9,867 nt of DNA from Candidatus Kaiserbacteria bacterium (GTDB taxonomy: Bacteria > Patescibacteriota > Minisyncoccia > Phycocordibacterales > UBA12088), in assembly GCA_003561715.1 (NCBI GenBank), contig PWVU01000009.1, positions 1-9,867 of the forward strand, read 5' to 3'. Positions within the stretch are counted from its first letter, which is position 1, and each line of letters starts with the position of its first letter. This document shows positions 6,609 to 9,867 of this stretch, piece after piece. The position numbers and the translations under genes were made by a program. The notes under the pieces were generated by a model. That model was not told the DNA's origin, made no database searches, and saw only the letters and a program-made list of their open reading frames with translations.

Positions 6609-6643
6609 AAATTGTAGGTGTTGGACACCTACAATTTTTGACA
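6607..6643. repeat. Left palindrome and inverted repeat of the transposase element
   Basis: A 15-bp perfect stem (6607-6621 with 6625-6639) encloses a TGG loop; its centre reads GTAGGTGTTGGACACCTAC. The palindrome ends in TTGACA (6638-6643), which could serve as a -35 box for the transposase. Bases 6611-6643 match the reverse complement of 7369-7401 at 32 of 33 positions. Confidence 0.9.
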
Positions 6644-6679
6644 AAACAGTAAATATGTTACTATGTCAGCACATGTACT

Positions 6680-7363
6680 ATGTTGCGTGTCCAACCGATC
6701 ACAGGTGAGTATTACCATATATTCAATCGCGGGGTCGACAAACGAACCACGTTTGAAAACACTCACGACATAAAGCGTTTTCTTGCGGGGCTATACTTTT
6801 TTAACACCGTTAAGCCAACAGTAAGCTTGGCGCACAAAGAATCCAAACTCGACAACGAAGAGTCTTTTCGTAGGAGAAAGCTTTATGAGTCGAAAGACGA
6901 CCGCGAAACCACCCCGCTCGTCAGCATCATCGCATACCACCTACTGCCCAATCACTACCATCTTATTCTCCAGCAAGTAACTGACGGAGGAATTAGTGAA
7001 TTTCAGAAGCGAATTGGTGGAGGATATACTAATTATTTTAATGAAAAACATGATCGAACCGGTCCACTTTTTTCCGGACGATACAAGATCGCTCATATTA
7101 GATCCGATGAGCAATTGCGGTATGTGTTCGCGTATGTATCGTGCAACGATATCGTGCACGACGCGTCATTTCCGTTTTCGATACAGAAAAACATCTCACG
7201 ATTGATTTCGAGTAAACATCAGTACGAGCATAATCTCCCCGGGCTGTGCGACACCTCGACAACATCAGCGTATGTCGCCAACGCCGCTTTCTGGGAAGAA
7301 GCGGCATCGCTTGCCCAAGAAATTCGCTACATTCGAGAGCTTAATAAAATGACACTGGAATGA
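6680..7363 (+). CDS. REP-associated tyrosine transposase (Y1/HUH family)
   Basis: Y1 HUH enzymes nick and rejoin single-stranded DNA through a tyrosine at hairpin ends; the RAYT branch is associated with REP palindromes. The 227-residue protein opens with the family hallmark YYHIFNRGVDKR (11-22). The HUH metal site is PNHYHLIL (90-97, His92 and His94). Tyr116 in GGGYTNYFN (113-121) is the likely catalytic tyrosine, followed by the conserved R-x-G-PLFSGRYK block. It appears intact, with no frameshift. ATG 6680 has no SD, while TTGACA in the left repeat may supply a -35. It is the only right-half gene on the plus strand and separates rnc from smc. Family assignment is firm; activity is inferred. 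Confidence 0.93.
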   Translation: MLRVQPITGEYYHIFNRGVDKRTTFENTHDIKRFLAGLYFFNTVKPTVSLAHKESKLDNEESFRRRKLYESKDDRETTPLVSIIAYHLLPNHYHLILQQVTDGGISEFQKRIGGGYTNYFNEKHDRTGPLFSGRYKIAHIRSDEQLRYVFAYVSCNDIVHDASFPFSIQKNISRLISSKHQYEHNLPGLCDTSTTSAYVANAAFWEEAASLAQEIRYIRELNKMTLE

Positions 7364-7368
7364 AAACC

Positions 7369-7401
7369 TGTCAAAAATTGTAGGTGTCCAACACCTACGA
7401 T
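7369..7401. repeat. Right inverted repeat of the transposase element
   Basis: GTAGGTGT (7380-7387) pairs with ACACCTAC (7391-7398) around CCA; the stem reaches about 11 pairs with one G-U. The reverse complement of the whole stretch equals 6611-6643 except for one base. It starts 5 nt after the transposase stop, so it may also act as its 3' hairpin. Confidence 0.9.
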
Positions 7402-7421
7402 GCGCTTGTATTACCTTTCAT

Positions 7422-8117
7422 TTACCAGCCCTTTGCGTTGAGTGCTTTGGTGGCGGCTTCTTGCTCAGCTTCTTGTTTGGATTTGCCCTCGCCATACGCA
7501 ACACACTCTTCGCCCAAATACACCCCGACCCTGAACACCTTATCATGATCAGGACCCGCCTCGGCCAATAAATTGTACGCAGGTGTAATTGATACGCGTT
7601 CTTGCGCAACTTCCTGAAAACGACTCTTGGCATCCTGCCACAGGCGCTTACTCACAATGTCGTCTGTAAGGGGCAAGATGGTGCGGTCAATGAATGATTG
7701 GGCGGCACCGTATCCCTGATCAAGATACAAGGCGCCTATAATCGCCTCAAAGGCGTTAGCCAAAATGTATTGGCGCGCACGGCCGGTATCGCGCGCCTCA
7801 CCCTTAGACAAGCGAAGAAACTGATTTGCACCCAGTTTATTTGCCGCTTCAGCCAAGGTGTTAGTGTTGACAAGCGCGGCACGATACGAGGTCAGTTCAC
7901 CTTCGGGCTTTTGAGGGAATTTCTTGTAGAGAAAATCTGTCACCACAAGTTCTAAGACCGCGTCACCCAAAAACTCGAGACGCTCGTTGTGTTCGATAGG
8001 TCCACCTCGATATTCGTTTACGAACGACCGATGCGTTAACGCTGTCTGTAAGAGCGAAAGATCATTGAAGGTAGACGCGATAATAGTCTGAAATTCGTGT
8101 ATTGGTTTTGATTCCAT
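7422..8117 (-). CDS. rnc: Ribonuclease III
   Basis: RNase III cuts double-stranded RNA and processes rRNA precursors as a homodimer with Mg2+. The protein has 231 residues, a usual length. The signature NERLEFLGDAVLELV starts at 44 and carries metal ligands Glu48 and Asp52. The second acidic cluster is ILANAFEAIIGALYLDQ with Glu124; the position of E. coli Asp114 is Asn121 here. A dsRNA-binding domain (about 157-228) follows, ending in the typical KQEAEQEAATKAL helix. ATG 8117 has no SD and is directly preceded by a copy of the dispersed repeat. Upstream on the same strand is nusB-nudix; downstream the transposase element separates it from smc. Assignment is firm. Confidence 0.96.
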   Translation of the reverse strand: MESKPIHEFQTIIASTFNDLSLLQTALTHRSFVNEYRGGPIEHNERLEFLGDAVLELVVTDFLYKKFPQKPEGELTSYRAALVNTNTLAEAANKLGANQFLRLSKGEARDTGRARQYILANAFEAIIGALYLDQGYGAAQSFIDRTILPLTDDIVSKRLWQDAKSRFQEVAQERVSITPAYNLLAEAGPDHDKVFRVGVYLGEECVAYGEGKSKQEAEQEAATKALNAKGW

Positions 8118-8123
8118 GTTTTA

Positions 8124-8152
8124 GTTTCTAGTTTCTAGTTGTTTGTTTTTAG
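8124..8152 (-). repeat. Dispersed T-rich repeat, copy 2, at the rnc start
   Basis: This matches 130-158 at 26 of 29 positions. On the minus strand it reads as CTAGAAA-type tandem units ending 6 nt before the rnc ATG, so it occupies the place where an SD would be expected. It contains no SD. Confidence 0.5.
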
Positions 8153-8354
8153 TGATACCCAACGGTACTCAAATTGATTAGAGTGTAGCACTTATCTTTG
8201 AAAGCTACGTACAAACATAGCCCAATTGGGGAAGAAGCCGATAGACACGCTTAGAAAAAAGTAACAATTCAGAAGAACAGGGAGTGCAGTCGAGACTCGA
8301 GTAGGGTGATATTACTCGAAAGACAGAGTTTCAAGTATACTTTGGCGTCGGTGT

Positions 8355-8378
8355 GCGCGGCGACATACGTCGCCGCGC
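8355..8378. repeat. GC-rich palindrome with 4-nt loop
   Basis: GCGCGGCGAC (8355-8364) and its exact reverse complement (8369-8378) enclose ATAC, which is GTAT on the minus strand. The minus-strand version begins with GGGGCGCGGCG, the same start as the palindrome at 487-509, so the two are probably one family. Confidence 0.7.
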
Positions 8379-8481
8379 CCCTTACACATAGCACACACGT
8401 CAAGCGATCACTCACCACTAACGCAAACGCATGAGATGCGGGAAGCGACATTGGCAACTGGAAGCATATCCGGTGCCACAC

Positions 8482-9420
8482 CTACCGCACCACTCCACTC
8501 TGTCGACTTGCCAAAATATTGATCGCTTTGGTTACGATCGGTAAGATATCGTGATAGAAATTGAGATCGAGAATGTTGGTGAGCTTGAACCATTGCGCAT
8601 CATCAAGCCCTCCTTTTTCCTCAAGCACAAGGTCGATATAAGACGACTCTGCGAGATAGTAGGTAACATGCTTGCGAATCTTCCCTTTTTCGGGATTGGA
8701 TGCCACATACTCGTTCTCGCCCAACTTGTCCCGCAAGGTGATCGAGAGGCCGATCTCATCTTTGATCTCGCGGACAATGCCCTCCTCCACACTCTCACCG
8801 TCTTCAATACCGCCCTTTGGCAAAGTCCAGTGCCCAAAGACATCGTGCACGAGTGCAACATACACATCCTCGCCATCGCGCGAGAATACGACCGCGCCAC
8901 CTTTGCGCTCAATAGGCATCTGATCGTACGGCACAAGCGGCTTCTTTTCTTTCTTCTGCGCCTTCGGTTTGCCCGTCTCCTCTTTGCCCGGCTCGCCGAG
9001 CTCTTTGTAGACGGCACCCAAGACGCCGTTTATAAAGCGCCCCGATGTTTCGCCGCCAAAATTCTTTCCCAACTCGATCGCTTCGTTTATCGCCACTTTT
9101 GCCGGTACCTCACTGCGATCGGCAAACAGAAGCTCAAAGAGTCCGATACGCAGAATATTGCGGTCGACGCGTGCGATCTTGTGAATGGGCCACTCGGGAG
9201 CTGCCTTCTCGATCACCATATCAAGCTCCGGTCGCTTATCCATCACACCCTGCAGTAATCGCTCCATATACGGCACATCTTTAGAGCCGGGCGCGAATTC
9301 GTCGATATTGCGGTGGAGCATGTCATGGGTGGCAATGTCTCGAGAACCCTGTTCCTCGAGCGTATCCCACTCGAACAAAGTCTGAAGAACAATTGATCTG
9401 GAAAGGTGCCGATTCGCCAT
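8482..9420 (-). CDS. nusB: NusB antitermination factor fused to a Nudix hydrolase
   Basis: The 312-residue protein has two domains. Residues 1-145 are NusB, which binds boxA RNA with NusE (S10) and supports rRNA antitermination; KIARVDRNILRIGLFELL (81-98) and the INEAIELGKNFGGETSGRFI block (111-130), ending in NGVLG, are diagnostic. A Lys/Glu linker (about 146-165) leads to a Nudix domain (about 170-305) that hydrolyses nucleoside diphosphates linked to another group. Its box is G203-x5-E209-x7-R217-E218-I-x-D221-E222-x-G224-L225, with Asp in place of the first Glu of the EE pair. WTLPKGG before the box resembles Ap4A-hydrolase-like members, but the substrate is unknown. NusB proteins are usually about 140 residues without this domain. 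One continuous frame makes the fusion real in this sequence. No SD precedes ATG 9420. Confidence 0.93.
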   Translation of the reverse strand: MANRHLSRSIVLQTLFEWDTLEEQGSRDIATHDMLHRNIDEFAPGSKDVPYMERLLQGVMDKRPELDMVIEKAAPEWPIHKIARVDRNILRIGLFELLFADRSEVPAKVAINEAIELGKNFGGETSGRFINGVLGAVYKELGEPGKEETGKPKAQKKEKKPLVPYDQMPIERKGGAVVFSRDGEDVYVALVHDVFGHWTLPKGGIEDGESVEEGIVREIKDEIGLSITLRDKLGENEYVASNPEKGKIRKHVTYYLAESSYIDLVLEEKGGLDDAQWFKLTNILDLNFYHDILPIVTKAINILASRQSGVVR

Positions 9421-9430
9421 GACGCGTGTA

Positions 9431-9501
9431 TTTCTAGCTACCTGGCTCTTGAGCCGTCAGCATATGATATGCCTACAGTATACGTGCCCCAAAGCTAGAA
9501 A
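9431..9501 (-). promoter_or_regulatory. Possible branched leader structure of nusB
   Basis: TTTCTAGCT (9501-9493 on the minus strand) pairs perfectly with AGCTAGAAA (9439-9431). Inside are two small hairpins: GCATATCATATGC (9472-9460) and GGCTCAAGAGCC (9455-9444). Together they form a three-way junction ending 10 nt before the nusB ATG. A TATACT at 9482-9477 could be a -10 box; if so, half of the outer stem would not be transcribed. I recognise no known riboswitch family. Confidence 0.3.
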
Positions 9502-9541
9502 GCTATACCTGACAATGTGCATTACTCGATCGCTGTGGATA

Positions 9542-9558
9542 GTGCCACACCGTGGCAC
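9542..9558. promoter_or_regulatory. Operator-like inverted repeat upstream of nusB
   Basis: GTGCCAC and GTGGCAC are perfect 7-bp arms around ACC. On the minus strand the repeat fills the spacer between TTGCCG, a possible -35, and CACTAT, a weak -10. The 7-3-7 form and position suit a repressor site, but no regulator is identified; it could equally be an RNA hairpin. Confidence 0.3.
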
Positions 9559-9585
9559 ATACGGCAACAATCGACTTTTGAACGT

Positions 9586-9609
9586 AAAAAGCGCCACTCA
9601 AGGTGCGCC
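9586..9609 (-). terminator. Intrinsic terminator of rpmF
   Basis: On the minus strand, 2 nt after the rpmF stop, GCGC-AC pairs with GT-GCGC (six Watson-Crick pairs with one bulged G) around the loop CTTGA, followed directly by five Ts (9590-9586). Stem, position and U-run fit an intrinsic terminator and imply that nusB has its own promoter. Confidence 0.6.
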
Positions 9610-9611
9610 GT

Positions 9612-9867
9612 TTACGACTTCACTTCTTCTTTTTCTGCTTTCACTTCTTGGTTTTTTTCTTCCGTTTTCTCTGCCGGTGCCTCGAGCACTCTTGGCGCGT
9701 CTGCTTCCTTGATGTCCTTTTTTACTTCTTTTTTTGTAGCCGAAGAAGTGGGCGCTGCCTTAAACAGCACTTGCTTGCCACGGTATTCGCCCGTCTCGGG
9801 ATTTGCGAAATGACGACGCCGAACCACGCCCGACTCTACGGTCAGTGTCGGACCGTCCGTTTTATGG
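9612..9867 (-). CDS. rpmF: Ribosomal protein L32 (bL32), C-terminal part, with an extended charged tail
   Basis: Only the last 85 codons are in the window; the frame runs off the right edge, so the true start lies outside. The visible part begins HKTDGPTLTVESG and continues RRRHFANPETGEYRGKQVL, matching the C-terminal half of bL32, where E. coli has a HH...DGYYRGRKVI ending. bL32 is a small large-subunit protein. Normally the protein ends a few residues after this motif, but here about 48 more residues follow, rich in Lys, Glu and Ala, ending at TAA 9612-9614. No Cys zinc ligands occur in the visible half. An internal GTG at 9827 is not the start because the L32 similarity extends upstream of it. 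A terminator follows immediately. Confidence 0.8.
   Translation of the reverse strand, partial: HKTDGPTLTVESGVVRRRHFANPETGEYRGKQVLFKAAPTSSATKKEVKKDIKEADAPRVLEAPAEKTEEKNQEVKAEKEEVKS

Larger units (their letters stand above)
6611..7401 (+). mobile_element. Single-gene RAYT element bounded by 33-nt inverted repeats
   Basis: The element of about 790 bp consists of one Y1/RAYT transposase gene between two palindromic units in opposite orientation. The unit sequences are nearly identical (32 of 33). The right unit begins 5 nt after the transposase stop. Outside the repeats only 40 nt separate it from smc and 20 nt from rnc. No target-site duplication is evident, as expected for single-strand Y1 transposition. 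It is either a REP-type unit with its RAYT or a small IS200-like element; the boundaries are inferred from the repeats. Confidence 0.75.
8118..8481. other. Intergenic region between nusB-nudix and rnc
   Basis: About 360 nt without a supported gene. It holds the second copy of the dispersed repeat (8124-8152), a 10-bp palindrome CCCAATTGGG (8221-8230), a weak hairpin TCGAGTA/TACTCGA (about 8297-8319) and a strong GC palindrome (8355-8378). A frame continues open for 70 codons past the nusB stop but has no features of a real protein. I found no clear intrinsic terminator for nusB and no convincing rnc promoter. Confidence 0.5.

Noticed and set aside
8269..8481. Open frame continuing in phase after the nusB stop, suggesting readthrough
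   Set aside because: The product has no domain character and translates straight through the GC palindrome; an open frame of 70 codons is expected by chance here.
8551..9258. 235-codon plus-strand frame opposite nusB-nudix
   Set aside because: The minus strand has continuous NusB and Nudix motifs; this frame has none.

Overview
The window looks like a piece of a small-genome bacterium of the Patescibacteria/CPR (Parcubacteria-like) type. This is an inference. It rests on a NusB domain fused to a Nudix hydrolase, an SMC ATPase far shorter than usual, a lone Y1 transposase flanked by palindromes, short tandem and dispersed repeats between genes, and mostly weak or absent Shine-Dalgarno (SD) sites. 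No rRNA or marker gene in the window settles the taxonomy. The standard bacterial code fits, since TGA, TAA and TAG all end genes.

Layout. Positions 1-405 hold a left flank with only open-ended frames, then a structured stretch (252-314) ahead of rnr. The plus strand carries rnr (RNase R, 406-2505), followed by an unrecognised 85-residue ORF with a near-perfect SD site (2581-2838). These converge on a minus-strand, membrane-anchored cyclophilin (3067-3825). Between the convergent genes lie a 13-bp hairpin and a perfect 38-bp palindrome. Positions 3826-4260 contain GC-rich palindromes, a possible 37-residue membrane peptide and six copies of a 7-bp tandem repeat.

The right half is a minus-strand housekeeping block, read right to left: rpmF (L32, cut by the window edge) and its terminator, nusB-nudix, rnc (RNase III), then smc. 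A REP-associated-type tyrosine transposase (RAYT) on the opposite strand, bounded by 33-nt inverted repeats that are 32/33 identical, lies between rnc and smc. In Bacillus subtilis rnc and smc are adjacent, so the element may have split an ancestral rnc-smc pair.

Functionally this is information processing: RNA decay (RNase R), dsRNA/rRNA processing (RNase III), rRNA antitermination (NusB), a ribosomal protein (L32), chromosome organisation (SMC) and extracytoplasmic protein folding (cyclophilin). The most unusual points are the palindrome-flanked transposase, the apparently hingeless SMC, the NusB-Nudix fusion, and a scattered GC-rich palindrome family with GTA-type loops, one copy of which lies inside the rnr coding sequence. 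I found no CRISPR array, tRNA, rRNA, prophage or defence system.
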